Source: Dacryopinax spathularia (Eukaryota; Basidiomycota; Dacrymycetes; Dacrymycetales; Dacrymycetaceae). Taken from it: a DNA stretch of 64,000 nt. The translations under genes and the position numbers were made by a program. Location: contig JBBPFI010000002.1 of NCBI GenBank assembly GCA_037974965.1, positions 1,612,001 through 1,676,000 on the forward strand, read 5' to 3'. Position 1 is the first letter of the stretch. Every line of letters starts with the position of its first letter. The notes beneath the pieces were generated by a model that did no database searches, was not told the DNA's origin, and saw nothing but the letters and a program-made list of their open reading frames with translations. Positions 45,711-59,626 of the stretch are shown in pieces.

Positions 45711-48700
45711 TTACATGACGACTTTCCACGCGCCTTTGCCGTTCTTAAGACCTGTTCGGATATGGTCATGGACCTCACAAAGGACTGGATGAGGTGAGCC
45801 GCATTCGCGGAACGGCTATAACGCATGACTTACAGTCGGTGTACGACATGCCATCGTTATTCTCGTCTTCGAACAAAAGATTGCTAAATTCCAGCTCCGC
45901 GGCATCCAGATTCTGCCTCGCAACGAGCAAAGGCACTTGCCGGCCCCTGCGGTAGGCGAGCAACTCAATCAAATGCCGTGTTTGTTGAGACAGTAACGTG
46001 GGTAGGGTTGGTAATGGGCTCTGAAATACCGTCAGCAACAACTTTATCCGCTCAATATGGTAGTCTAACATGGATATTGATTTTCAGGAAGTCGTCGACG
46101 TCGAATAAATCGCGGAGGATGATGTCGACAACTGCTCCGCCGACCCATATCACATTGAGTTCTCCGTTATCTGCAGTCCATCGTCAGAGCTTGTTGTGAT
46201 CGAAGAGAAATATTGACCAATTAAGTAGAGACCACCGGACTCCATTCGAAGATAACTGAGGCGCATAGCAGCCGGAGGGCGTACGCGTCCGTCCGGACCC
46301 GGCATCAGTGCACCAGGCTCAAGATCGTGGAGAGCGTATAGCTTCGGGTATATATAACTAATCAAAGCCCTTGTTGGTATTGACAGCAGCTTGCTTCGGT
46401 GCTGACACCGCACATCCGGGTTGACGTTGCCACCTGGACCCATTGAGCACATGAGATGTAGGAGGATGCGAGGTGAAGCACCTTTCAAAGCCTTTGACTT
46501 CAGTAGGCAAAGTGTGAATATAGGCAAGGTCTTCAATGCCTCAGGAATAATGAGCTGGATGTGCGTTAGAGTTGAGATGGACCAGGCTGTATTATCCGCT
46601 CACCTGCGTGGGCGCCGTTGCTGCCGAGCAATTTGTTCGATAGGCGAAGAGAGTGGAGATGCACCGTTCCACGAGGCCCCTCTTGATGTCTACTAGATTT
46701 GCCTTGCCGATAGCTGCAGCACCTATGTTTGATATAGATCAACTGAATAGACATGTTGACAGACCTTGCCTCACTTGACTTGGACAGCAGGCTGAGACCA
46801 GCGGTGATGTCTGCCCTCGCGAAATACTCTCCCATCAGAGCCTTGGCTTCAACTGCCAGATTATGACAGCGAACACGACGCTGGCCATTTGGTGACGTAT
46901 ACAGCGTGGCGCACTGAAAATACACCGTCGAGTCTGGTGTGAGGGACCCGGTGTGCTGGAACTCAATAGCAAATGTCGTAGATTCGTGCATCTTGGCGTA
47001 TGAAGGAGTGTTCAAATCAGCAAGGTAAAAACCACCGTAACAGGCGCAAACTCGAAGCCCTATGACGTGTCAGTTTGATCGCAGAAGGAGGCACACATAT
47101 CATACCGGTGGAACATCTGACCTTAACAGCAACATCATAACAAGTCCATCGTTCAAACACCAGCTGCAACTCGGATACCAGGGGTTTATGGTTCCGGCTC
47201 GGATCGAATCGAGGGTGGAAGAACAGTTCACCGCCAGTGACTTGCGCAAGAAGACCTACCCGCTCATCAATAGGGGCCTTCGTAGAAAACGGAAGCACTA
47301 GCCTATGCTTGCAAGATCTACAGGGTTCTGAGGCGCGACAAAAATATCAATGGCAATTCCGGCCCGTGCACAAGTTTCCGCAATATTGGGCCAGAATGCA
47401 TCGTGCGGTTGGTATGGCGTCTTTTCATCGTCTGTTCCGGGGTTTGCACCCCTGCTCGGTTGTCTACAAACGCCCCGACCCTTATTAACCCCGGCAGCTG
47501 TAAAGAGGAGGACATGGCTGCCGATCTGTGACTGATTACCATGAGCGAGTGTACAGTTGAGAATCCAGGCCATGATTTACCATAGAAGAAATCAAAGATG
47601 AGATGGCGGAGCCCGTGCTACAGAAGGGCGATCCCTGCTCAGCGGTCCGAGCGCTCAGCATGTCCAGAAGAGTCTCGATATGATATCTGATGCTTCACAT
47701 AAGCCATCGTAATTCCAGCGTCGAAGAACCTCGCACGGACCGAGAAGTGTCAGGATCCACGAACCAGTTCTCTTCCAGAGGTAGAAAAGGGTCGTCAACA
47801 TCGGGAACAATGAGAAGCGTGGGTCCAAGTAAATCCGGCTTCCTCAAAGACGGGCAAGAATTCGTCAGTCTGGTGTTGGGAATGAGTAAAATTGGGCTCA
47901 CTGATAGATTATAGAACTGCAACATATCCGAATATACCACGAAGGCGACTTTCGATCCTTGCTCCCGAGGGAAACAAGGCGGCGCAGACGGATAATTCGG
48001 ATCCCCATAGAGCGTCTGTCGTATGCCTGCGACCACTGAGTTCAAGAATCCGGAGCGAATGGCATCTGTAGTGACATCCAAGGCGAAGACATATCGGATA
48101 GACGCAGGCGTTCGATATCTTGGTCTGGATGAAGGTCGCAAGAAACTCGTCAGATCTGTCAGATCAGCACTATTGTGTCGACCAGGCGTCTGCGATCCCG
48201 ACTCTTCCAGCAGGTCGACGGGCGGCTGAACGGCGTAGTACTCATTGCTTACGGCGAAGTCCACTGTCCCTTTCTGTAGCTCCGGGCGATTTGCATAGTC
48301 GATCCTCCGTCCAGCAGGGTCAAGATAGGCAAAATAGGATGAATGAGCTGAAGGGTATCAACATAGACCTTATAGTGATTGAATTCATCTCACTTTGGGT
48401 CGTGGATGAACAGAGATTGCACTTCCAGCGTTGCCCGGCGCTCACCCATTCCACGAACGGATTCATATAGGCTTGGCAATGTTGGCATCGGGGGGGACCG
48501 CCGTCTCCGCACTGCACTAATGGTACGGTCTCCTCCTCGGGGTGCAGCGCAGCGAATGGTTGTAGCACTGCTCCGAACGGCCACTCGCACTTGGCCGCAA
48601 GGTCCGCGGTGTGCGGGACAGCGTACGACGTAAGCCTCATGAAACGCGGTGAAGAGTTTCCTGCCGAATAATAAGTTTGATGTGAGGGCAGTGCATGGTC

Positions 48701-48938
48701 TCCGCAGAATACCTTGATCAACGGCCACAAAGTCGGATGTCGCCAAAGGAGGCTGCTCGGAGGAAAGCGTGTAGAACGGTCGACTTTGCCATATCTCCTG
48801 ATCCTGTTCTTGCACGACAGTAGGAGAGGGTATGTTGTCTGGATCAATGGGAGATCTCAGGCCTTTAAACCTTCGCCCTGCACTATGAGGTGGTGCTTGT
48901 ATGGGTGTAGAGGGGTCTACGGGGCGGGTGGTGGACAT
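45711..48938 (-). CDS. SEC24: COPII coat subunit Sec24
   Basis: A multi-exon gene on the minus strand. The N-terminus is MSTTRPVDPSTPIQAPPHSA; the final exon ends LKNGKGAWKVVM. Sec24 pairs with Sec23 in the inner COPII coat and selects cargo leaving the ER. After a short N-terminal tail the usual order is visible: PRFMRLTSYAVPHTADLAAKC, a zinc finger with two CxxC pairs (CQHC...CNLC) preceded by PFVEWVSAGQRWKC, and the trunk region beginning SNEYYAVQPPVDL with RYVFALDVTTDAI. The beta-barrel and helical parts follow with FAIEFQHTG and LPIFTLCLLKSKALKG, and the gelsolin-like C-terminus with QNLDAAELEFSNLLFEDE and MSYTDYLCEVHDHI. Exact borders of several internal exons were not worked out. Its 3' end converges with MSH6, leaving 212 bases between stops. 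Confidence 0.9.
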
Positions 48939-49243
48939 CTCCGCAAGAAGTCAGGCTGCAAGGGTACGGACGAGATGGTAGTACGCTAGGCCCGGGTCAC
49001 GACCCTGAGTTCGTAAGCTAAGTTCGTAAGCTGCGAATGAGGATCTATCACGTCATTAATGGAATCCATCACTGGAGACATCTTTCCACATAACAGCCTG
49101 TGTTCGCCCGTCCACGGCATGGCTCGTGAGGCGTAGACATACATTGGTGCGACAGATGTTCGGTAGGGTACAGGCAATTTCATGAGCTCTGGGTATCGCG
49201 AGACATGGAATAGAGCATAGCAAGGGATATACGGCAGGCCGTC
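48939..49243. other. intergenic between MAP kinase and SEC24
   Basis: About 300 bases between two minus-strand genes; no feature recognised. Confidence 0.5.
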
Positions 49244-50625
<1,382 letters not shown>

Positions 50626-50844
50626 GATGTGCTTCTGGTTGAATCGTCGTACTGACGAGAGAGACTTGCGAGGGCGAAGGCAGGTTGGCTTAGGGAGGCG
50701 AGACGACGACGAAAATGAGGCGAGCGCAGAGTTGGCCTAAGTGTCAAGGCCAAAGCGAGAACAATGGCTTGCTGATAGACGCCGCCCCCGGGTTCGGCTG
50801 TGTACTCTGAGACGGGGTGGGAGGAATCGCTGCGTCAGGGTCTA

Positions 50845-50864
50845 TGCAGCTGCATGCAGCTGCA
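50845..50864. repeat. 20-bp perfect palindrome
   Basis: tgcagctgcatgcagctgca reads the same on both strands and is followed after two bases by tcacgtgac, another near-palindrome. A 12-base part (atgcagctgcat) recurs at 51261-51272. Confidence 0.85.
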
Positions 50865-51235
50865 TGTCACGTGACTGAGGTCGTGATCGGAACAGCAAGA
50901 AACTCTCATGTACTCAGTCTTCCGACCAAAGTACCTGCCACGTAAAAGTTCCAGGAGCAAGTATAAACCTGGGTAAACGGCTTATAGAGAAAATATCTTT
51001 CCATAGATAGCTCAAAAAGGGCCAAAGACTGGAATTTGGCACTGACAGCTGCAGGAACCTAGTGTTTTTGTGATTTAGCACATAGTACTTCCATATTTTC
51101 TGATATTGATAGTAACAGTCTATCAATGATAGCATATAGTAGAGAGTTAAGAGATGTATCAAGCTATCAAAGGAGGTTGCCATCCTAAAAGTGCGCTCTC
51201 AGCCGGAAAAACAAGCAGGACCCCGGATACCCCGA

Positions 51236-51272
51236 GCTGCATCGAACTGCATCGAACTGCATGCAGCTGCAT
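51236..51272. repeat. CATCGAACTG tandem repeat joined to ATGCAGCTGCAT
   Basis: A 10-base unit (catcgaactg) is repeated twice with a partial third copy, then runs into a palindromic atgcagctgcat shared with the palindrome at 50845. Confidence 0.75.
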
Positions 51273-51572
51273 ACACAGCCACTGGTTCAGGTAGTGTTGG
51301 TCGATTTAGGGGATAATTAGCTCATAAAGTATAAAACTTTACTAATGAAAGCCCCTTCAAAAGAACTGAATAACAAGCCATGATAATGAATGGAAGAGTG
51401 ATATGCAGTATTTTCAGCTGGAAGCCCAGATGCAGTTGGACGCAGTTTGGTGCAGCATGCATGCAGCGAAAGATCCCTACCCCTCTGAGACGCGGGAGCG
51501 ACAGTCTGCCTACAACACTTTCCGGTTCCACGCAACAGTACTGCAGCCCAGGCTGGACCTTCTGGTTGCTAC

Positions 51573-52337
51573 ATGCCACCGTGCGTTCTTTCTGTCAACA
51601 TGTTCCAGCTCGTATTCCAGGATACCTACGCTGCATAGGAAAGACCGTCTAACAATCCATTCAAGGGCGGTGGTATGCTCAGACGTCGAGTTTAAGGGGG
51701 ATGTCACGATCGGCTCCAACACAGGTCAGATCTGTGCCAGTAGACGCATCCACATCATTGATCTAAACTGTCTCCTTCAGTGGTACATCCCAAAGTGACT
51801 GTCTACGCCATAGCTGGTCCGGTTGTCATCGGTTCTGGGTGTATCATCGAAGAAGGGGTCGTTATAATCAACCGGTAGGTGTTCCGGGCGCTCATGATGC
51901 TGCTCCGCCTCGTTGGGCTCAGAGATCTATCGTCTTAGACACAAAGAGACGATGCGTATTGGCGATGAGAACCACTTCGAGATCAACTCGCGTAAAACGG
52001 GTCTTGTCTGCAGCATCTGACAGACTGAAACGAGGCTTGTGCAGGAATAGAAAGCCCAACGATGGGCAACGGCAATATCATTGGCACGAAGGCTCGGTTA
52101 CACCAGACCGTCTGCCTATCGTCGTATTGTGTGATCCAGCCATTGGTGACTCTGTCTCCAGCGACGGCTGAGGTTCTTCCCGACTACACCGTTGTTTATG
52201 GCGAGGGCGGCTCAAAGCGGAAAAGATGGACGGGGCAGGGTGCGGAGCAGGAGAGGGTCTTGCGACAGAAGCATGGCGAATATCTGCGGGAGTTGCTGCC
52301 GAAGTTCAACAGACAGAGAAAAGGGGACCACAGTTGA
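51573..52337 (+). CDS. dynactin subunit p27 (DCTN6)
   Basis: Model: join(51573..51580, 51639..51724, 51781..51874, 51939..51991, 52045..52337), 177 residues. Dynactin p25/p27 form the pointed-end complex that aids cargo binding by dynein. The protein is a left-handed beta-helix: KDRLTIHSRAVVCSDVEFKGDVTIGSNTVVHPKVTV, IAGPVVIGSGCIIEEGVVIINR, MRIGDENHFEI, ESPTMGNGNIIGTKARLH, ending with VLPDYTVVYGEGGSKRKRW and a basic helix. The start needs an 8-nt first exon (ATG-CCA-CC, then a gtgcgt donor), which gives MPPKDRLTIH, the length expected before the first hexapeptide strand. Without this micro-exon the frame has no sensible start. The positions near 'VIQPLVTLSPAT' are less regular than in relatives. 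Confidence 0.85.
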
Positions 52338-52535
52338 GGATGCGGCCGAGCTGAGAGTTGTTTGACAAGTAGGGGCGTATACGTAGATGTATGACCCGTT
52401 TGTCGTGTTGAAGCGAGCTTGCGTTATTAGCACGGCTTCGCTGACGGTTAAGGCTCAAGTTGCCATAGCCCAGCCACACCCATCGTCAAACCTCAGTCAA
52501 TCAGCGTGCGGCCCTCTCCTCTGCCGCGGTCGACC

Positions 52536-55306
52536 ATGAGGCGACGATGGGCCGCGAAAGGCGGCCGGCCTACCCGTCTTGGTGCCTTCATGGAGGAAGA
52601 CACCAGCTACGTACCGAAAGTCCGGCGTCAACATGTGGCGGTCTGGGACGTAGTCAGCGAACAGTCTGAGATAGCCAAATGGCGGCTTTCCCTCCCATCC
52701 GTCAGCTGGCCTCGTTCCACCAAATATCTGAAGCGCTTGCTTCAAGACCTTTGGCGCATTTCCCCTGTTTGGCTGCTGCTCTGGGTTTTCGGAAACGCTC
52801 TGAACTCCTTCATCCCCGCGGCATCCATCTATTACTCTTCTCAGCTTCTGCGCAACATACAGAAGGCGGTCGAGGGCGGTGGAAATGTCGCCGAGCAAGA
52901 ACTACTATGGACGGCCTTCGCCCGCCTGGCCTGCACAGTCCTCGGCCGACTGCTCACTTATCTTATGTGTGTAAACTGGCCGGCTCCTGAGCGATCATCT
53001 CATTTTTCGCAGTGACACGATCTGTGCCGCTAGACTGAATGTCAAGATACGTTCATTCTTTGAAGAACATTTGCTATACGGTGAATTTGCACAGGCCTCT
53101 ATCGTTCCGCTCTGAATAATTGTGCCAGCGCATGTACGACTCGATAACGTAACATTCAACGATCCGAAGGTGCAGCATGAACTTACCATGGTGTCCCCAA
53201 CCACATACAGCTCGGCATGGCGAGCTGTTTCCGAGTCAATTCGTGTTGCGTCTGTTATCGCACAACTTTTCAGTGAACTATCGGTACTGGCAACGATGCT
53301 AAGGCGGCAGAACGAGGGCATCCTCTATTTTGCTCTAACAGTTGCTGGACCGGCTCTACAGTGGATATCAAGGAAGGGAGGACTACACTGGGCCACTAGT
53401 AGGGGCATGTTCACCCGCCGCCGCCTTCTTGCTGATCCTGTCCAGGCTATTACGCGCGCACACAGGACGAAGATTATCTGCGCTTCCTGGGGTACTTATT
53501 ACGGAACAATCCATCTATTGACATGATTTCTGATCATGCACATACCAAAGATACCGAGATCTGGCGTACAACCCGATGTACAGAGAAGAAATCGTAATGT
53601 ACAACCTTCAGTCTTATATAATGAAGCGTAAGTGATATTCGGCTTCATGTACGGGCAAGGTGTGGGGCGAGCTCTGAAAATATTGGTAGAGGCCCGAGAA
53701 CTCAAAAGACGCCTTAGAGATAACGCCGTCTCATTTCACGAAGCCCTGCGATTGCTGCAAGGACAGACAATATCTGGGCTTCTAGGACAGATCACTGCAG
53801 AAATCTGCAGGGATCTGCCGCAGGTAATCTGCTGGATCCAAGGGATGGACGACGGCTGATCGAATCTTAGATATTGTTCGCCCTCCGCTCGCTAGAAACA
53901 CCTTCTTTGTCGCTCTCCCTCACCTGGCTCGCGCTTCTCCGCGAGACGGTGGCTTCAATCTCCAACAACATTATTAACTTATCGACTACATCCCAGGTAA
54001 AGTGACATTAGTGGCGAGTGCACAAGCTGAAGTGGTGACCAGAGCTTGGAAGAGCACTTCGAGTGCATCAGGATACTGTACAGCTGCGCGGAGATAACGA
54101 ACCAAATACCGGACGGGGTGATCCCGTATGCTCGGGTAGCCAGTGATGCCGATGGAATGTCGCTTGAGTTCAGGTGTGTGATTCCTTCGCCTTTCAGCCG
54201 AGTTGGTAGTCATCCTAACCTGCCGTAGGGACGTGAAGTTCAAGTACCCCAACAGCAGCAAGCCTGCCCTGGCCGGAGTTTCCTTCAAAATCGAGCCTGG
54301 CCAGCTTTGTGTAATAGTCGGCCGCAACGGTAGCGGTAAGAGCAGTCTGATCAGGTTGATCTCTCGGTTGTACGATTGCACTGAGGGTGCCATTTTGGTG
54401 GACGACGAGCCTATACAACACCTTCAGCTAGCAAGCTACCGTCGGTGTATCTCTACGTTACCACAAGAGTTCACGTTTTTTCCTTTGACCGTTCGTGTCC
54501 TTGCAGCCTGCCATCCGGCTCGTGCTGACGAGTCCTTCCAGGTTGGCGAGAATATTGGCCTAGGCGACCCAGAGGATGCAGAAGACGAAGAAAGAATCCG
54601 CAAAGCCGCTAGCTTGGGCGGTGCTCTGGAATTTATTGAGAAGGATCTTCCAGAAGGCTTTGGTACCCGTCTAAAAGGCCCCAGGACTTTTCAAATCCAC
54701 ACCACCGATCAGCGCTTTGCACAGTGGGCTAATAGGGAGGTCCCGAACCATTCCACGGATTTGAGCGGCGGGCAGTGGCAAAAGCTTGCACTGTGAGCTC
54801 ATCGCCATCTTGGCCATCTTGGGCGTTCATTCGTTCACATTGCAATCAGCTCGCGGACTTTCATGCGTTCTTCTGATGTTTCCAGGCTGCTATGCTACGA
54901 TGAACGTAGGCTTCATATACTGCGATCTTATTGAAACCGTGCTTCTTACACTCCGCTAGCATCAGCTTCTTTGGACCCGCTAGCAGAATATGGTGAGTCT
55001 GCCCCCTGTTCCTTCGCGTCTGGAAGTCTCCTACGTCTCAGATCTGTTCCAAAGGCTCCGGGAGTTGAGGGGCAAGAAAACCATGGTGTTTGTCACGCAT
55101 CGTTTCGGCCATTTGACTCGAGGAGCAGACAAGATCATGTAAGCCAACGGTAGCCTGCAATTTGCCAACTTAGGATCTGAGCCAAACACAGCGTGCTGGA
55201 TGATGGTCATGTTCTTGAGCAAGGCACGCACGACGAGCTCCTAGCTAAGAATGGCCAGTATGCGAAGATGTACAGACTTCAAGCTATGGCCTTCTCGGCT
55301 ATCTGA
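52536..55306 (+). CDS. ABC half-transporter (fused membrane and ATPase domains)
   Basis: Many short exons; the clear ones are 52536..52966, 53013..53080, 53129..53398, 53446..53491, 53551..53627, 53690..53823, 53871..53996, 54043..54173 and 54229 onward. The N-terminal half has hydrophobic segments ([16 protein letters not shown] and others) and the block [66 protein letters not shown], as in a group of fungal exporters with one membrane and one ATPase domain. The ATPase domain is complete: [17 protein letters not shown], Walker [12 protein letters not shown]-loop LPQEF, signature LSGGQ, Walker B LLCYDEPSASLDP, H-loop FVTHRFGHL and [21 protein letters not shown]. Several intron borders were set by requiring the frame to continue; the gene then looks intact. 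The substrate cannot be told from the sequence. Confidence 0.85.
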
Positions 55307-55646
55307 AGTCGGCGTCTCCAAGGATTGATCCCGTCCAAGAGCCACTCGTCGCGGAACACGCGGTCAGTACACAGAGATATAGTGCAACTGTGTGGATTAA
55401 GGCATATACTTGTTCTCCATTAAGGACCCATTGAGAGTCGAATGCCTGTGCTACATATCGGTACACTTGCAATACAGTGGATACGCGAACAAGGGAATCG
55501 AGACGGAGGACGGGCAGGGGGAAAACTGGGTCAAGGGCAACGCCCCTGGGAATAAGGTGCTAGTGGATACACGTGGAGGTTGCGGCAGGGTGATTTTGTC
55601 GCTCGCCGGTCGAGGGAGTGCGATTATGGCAGTGGAGGACGTGAGC
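55307..55646. other. convergent intergenic region between ABC gene and WC-1
   Basis: About 340 bases between convergent 3' ends; no gene recognised. Confidence 0.5.
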
Positions 55647-58115
55647 CTACTCCGACCGCCGCTGGAGTGCCCTCCCGCTCAGGCGCTCTTCGATCTCGGC
55701 CTTCATGCTGGCATTTTCGTTTCGCTTTTGCTGGAATTCGTATTGAAAGCTGGTGCTGCGCGCAGTCTCCAGCTCGAGGAAGATGTTCTCGTTGGTGCAT
55801 ACGAGCTCGTGTGAGGGCTGCAGGGCCGTCTCACCAGCATAAGGGGTTATTTGAAAAATCAACTCCGTTTGGCGTCGCTTAGCTCGGACTGGCGCAGGCG
55901 CCATCCAGGACGCGAGTATGTCCAGGGTTGAGTCTGGAGGTGTGTCTTCCTGCGGATAGAAACAGATGGTGACGGCGGTAACGGCCCTCCCAGGTGGCGC
56001 CATATGACACGATACTCTCGAAGGCGCCCCGCTTGTAATCGTGTTTGCCATCACAGCTCTGACGTTCTCTCTTTCCGATGGATTGGGTATCCATTCGTTC
56101 AGCATGCTCGTGCCGATCATGTCTCTTGATAACCAACCGACGGAATCTAGGAAAGGACTGGGACCGGCGGCCAAAAAGTGACCATCTACAGACGTCTTGC
56201 CCCACACGGCCCGCTGAACCAGTCCACCACCGTTTGCTATGGTCGACCAAGCAAGGCGAGGCATCTCCCGCTTCCGGCCAGTCAGAACGATGGACTTCCG
56301 CCCCTTTCCTTGCTCGATATAGAGTCGACCACTGCACTCCAGCCAGATATAGCCACTGTATTTGCGGCGGACACGGAGTAGAAGCTGAACGGGCTTCGCT
56401 GATACTGTTGGGGAGCGGCCGCCAGTGGTTGAGAGCTGCTCGTCGGGTAAGACATGTGATGAGTCCTTTAAGTCGCGCAGCACAGAGACTATATCAGACG
56501 GGTGGCAGATGTCCGAGATCGCCTTGCCCAACAAGTCGTCCTGCGAGTATTCGAGAATGCGTGTTACAGACGGGGACACGTATAGGAAGTTGCCCTTCAA
56601 GGAAAGGACGTGAATGAAATCTAATGACACGGTCAGCAGGACGGCGGTAGAAGAAAGTTGGAGACGCACCGTCGGCGTTTTCGAGGAGTAGAGTGTGGAG
56701 CTCCTGAAGGACTTGGTCATCCGTCACCTGAGGTGATCCAACGGCGCGTGAAGCCATGGCGTGCACAATGGCGCGCATCTCGGGGGCCACACCCGCCTCC
56801 TTCCGTAGATGCCGATCATCGGAGAAGGATGGAGGAAGCGCGGAATAGTTGAAGACGTATTTGCCATTCTGCATCTCGTGCAAAATTGCATTGGGCTGCT
56901 CCACGAGGTCGACCTGGAAGCCCACATGGTAGACTATGTCGTCCGTGTCGCCCCAGGATATGGGCACGATCGAAACTAGGTTTATGAATGGCTGACCCCC
57001 CTTTCGATAGTTGAGCAACGAGGCTTGGCACTCCTTCTGTGCGTTGAGGGACTTCCGCAGGTGCGCAACAGCTGCTTGGTCGGTATACTGGCGTGGAGCT
57101 CCCTTCTGCACAGTGCCGTTCGGAGCTTGCAAAAACCGGCAGTTCCTTCCCCTGACTTCATCCGCGGTGTAGCCAGTAAGGCTGCAAAACGACGGCGAGG
57201 CGTAGACGATGGGGGAGTCGTACCGACGTATGTCCGCAACGGTGAAGCTGCATGACAAATCAACTGGTCCTAGATTGATGATAGGGTTGGGACGGTTGAT
57301 TACTCGGGTGAGGATTGCAAGAATGTCGAACCCGGTGGTGGAATACAGGCCGAACTGGCTTGATGGGTCGATAGGCAATTGCAGACTCTGAAAAGGGTTG
57401 CTGACTTGGCCACCAGGCATACTCGGCCCGTGCTGAGGTAGCGCGACCACTGGAGAGTGGTATGCAGAGGGTGGCGACAGGTCTTTCGAAGCTTGAGATG
57501 ACGTGGAACTCCTCCGAGCTGCGTCCGTATACTGTTGAACATGACGATAGCTTTGAAGGGCACTGGGATAGTCGAAAGGTGCCGCAGTGCTTGGGACGCG
57601 GTGAAACACGGGGGCACTGTCAGACGGCGACCGCGCTGTCTGGCTATATTTTGCCGACGTGATGTTCAGGCTACCAGATAGGTTGAGCGATCTTCTATCA
57701 TATCCAGCATTGCTGCAGATACTTACTTCATAGTTGGCTTGGAGGGACCTGCGCTGGCTTGATACCACGGCTGCTCCAGCCCGAATCCGCTCATGTCGCT
57801 ACCGTGTAAAATGTCAGCCCCCCCACCAGGCGTACCCATCGGCCCAGCGAGGAAGCTGGGTATCTGGAAGGCAACGTCGGTAGAGAACGTGTTTGGGCTC
57901 AAGCCGAGCACAGATGCGAGCTGAGAGTCGGTGGATTGACCATGGGACTGCGACTCGGGGAACGCGAGATGGCTCATAACATCGGAGGTGTAGGTGGACG
58001 TCGACGAGGTCGCAGAAGGCTGTCGCTGTTCCTGCGCCTGGTGATCTGCGTTATAGTGGGTCGTTGACAGAGTGCCTGGTGAGTCCACAGCATAGCGGTG
58101 AGCGTAGCCTTCCAT
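55647..58115 (-). CDS. White collar-1 blue-light photoreceptor
   Basis: Model: complement(join(55647..56620, 56670..57670, 57727..58115)), 787 residues. WC-1 binds flavin through its LOV domain and, with WC-2, activates light-induced genes. The LOV domain (about residues 245-390) contains IVYASPSFCSLTGYTADEVRGRNCRFLQ, with the photo-adduct Cys307 intact, then LLNYRKGGQPFINLVSIVPI and VGFQVDL. A second PAS domain starts at DFIHVLSLKGNFLYVSPSVTRILEYSQDDLLGK and a third PAS-like region at SVGWLSRDMIGTSMLNEWI. The N-terminus is Ser/Gln-rich. No GATA-type zinc finger follows; basidiomycete WC-1 proteins are known to lack it and to rely on WC-2 for DNA binding. The protein ends with a charged coiled coil. 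Start chosen at the ATG of MEGYAHRY. Confidence 0.95.
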
Positions 58116-59626
58116 CTTCGGCTGCAGACTTTTGGGGACTGTGGCGAAGGAAAGAAAGGAATGTTGACTCGCAATTCCAATCGGCAGGACCTTGAGGAAG
58201 AGACCAAGGCAGGACAAGAGTTGAGACGATGAGGAGGTAGTTGTTCAACAGGGTGACGTGCACGGGGCACGCGGATAAGGATGTGGTTTTTCTCGCTCTC
58301 CTTGTCCCCCAAAGTGCCTTGAACCGCGTGGGAGAGAGATGGTGGTGACTGGGTGAGTTCAGATGATGGGATGCGGTCGGTCGGATTGGTTGCTCTTTCT
58401 GAGGGGAGTTGCAAAGAGTAGGAGGGAGTAGTAGCAGAGACGAGCGACTTGGGTCACCACCTTCACTGTGCCCGTCCCAACCCATAATGCTGCCGAACGA
58501 CGGTGAATGAGATCCCAACCAAAGACGCCTATGCGCGGAAGCAACCAATCGCACGTCACGATCGAGCGGGGCTTCGCTTCCCCTTGCCGCCGCCCCTTCC
58601 CCATCCCAAAATGGGCTCAATCTAAAACACTGAGTGTACTGAGGGCTCCCCAGTCGACCATGCCTTGGTTCGCGGACAAACTATGTCTGGTCTGATAAAT
58701 CTTTGCTCTCTTTCTTGGGGGGGTTTCACTAGGCCCGAGTCTTTACAGCAGGCCTGGTCGCAACTGGGCACACACCATGGGAATAAGGCTGGGTGCGGCA
58801 TGAACATGGCCGCGTCTTTCCGGCCCCGCATACCTCATACGACTTTCCGGATGCAATCGCAAGACACCCGCCACCATGAGGGGCGTCGTCTTGTCGGCCT
58901 CTATAGCTCGCCATCTCTCCAATCAACGGGTCGCGGCGCGGAGACTCACTCTACGGGGAAGTAGTTATTCAGCTATCATTTTTCTCAAAAAACAACTCAG
59001 TAGGACTGCAGCACACACAGCAGTGGGATACTGCTCGCTTGGATACAGACGTGCAAAGCTCTATGCTGGACGTCTCCACAATTCGTAGGCGCGTCCAATA
59101 AGAGGCAATGCACCCTACATCGACGATACAGTAGCATTTCTCAAGCTAGACAAGCATACTGACGAACGCGATCCTGAAGACAAGTCATGGGTTCAGTTGA
59201 CCAGGTGTCTGCTAGTAGCTCGTCCAGCCGAATAATGTTCTGCATTTGGCTTGTGCGGCCGACCCAGCCCGACGCGGTCTTGCATGTCAAGCTCTTGAGT
59301 GTCCGTCCGTCCAGCATGTCTAGACCAGCACCGAGACGACGATAGCACAACCCCGTGCATCCCCTAAACACTCTTGAGGAACGTGAGAGATGCTCCGATA
59401 GTGCTTGTAACTGACTTCGTAAGCCGTCTGAGCCACATAGTAAGACTGCTCAGGTGCTGTCTGAAGCAGCTGTATTCATTCTATCCCCCAGTTTCCAGCC
59501 AACAGCGCTCACGGTAGAAAGAGCGTGCGGAGATAGGAGGGAGTTATGGTGAGTTATGCAAGCATGGCGCACGAACAGGGTAGAAAAACATATCATGCAT
59601 TGCGCAATGCAGCTAGTCTACATGAT
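58116..59626. other. 1.5-kb intergenic region upstream of WC-1
   Basis: No gene recognised on either strand. Short open frames (for example 58665-58964 + and 59141-59371 -) lack coding features. The region probably includes the WC-1 promoter and leader. Confidence 0.5.

Larger units (their letters stand above)
50626..51572. other. divergent intergenic region with AT-rich island
   Basis: About 950 bases between the MAP kinase and DCTN6 start codons. From about 50936 to 51400 the composition is clearly more AT-rich than the rest of the window and carries no convincing coding frame. Palindromic TGCAGCTGCA-type repeats lie on either side of its left part. It could be an inserted non-autonomous element; no terminal repeats or target-site duplication could be defined. 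Confidence 0.5.

Noticed and set aside
51403-51798. A DCTN6 start far upstream within a 131-codon open frame
   Set aside because: The upstream part has no beta-helix character. The 8-nt exon at 51573 gives a normal-length N-terminus.
53446-53690. The ABC transporter seemed frameshifted in its membrane domain
   Set aside because: Introns at 53399-53445, 53492-53550 and 53628-53689 restore one continuous frame that fits the family, so there is no need to call a pseudogene.
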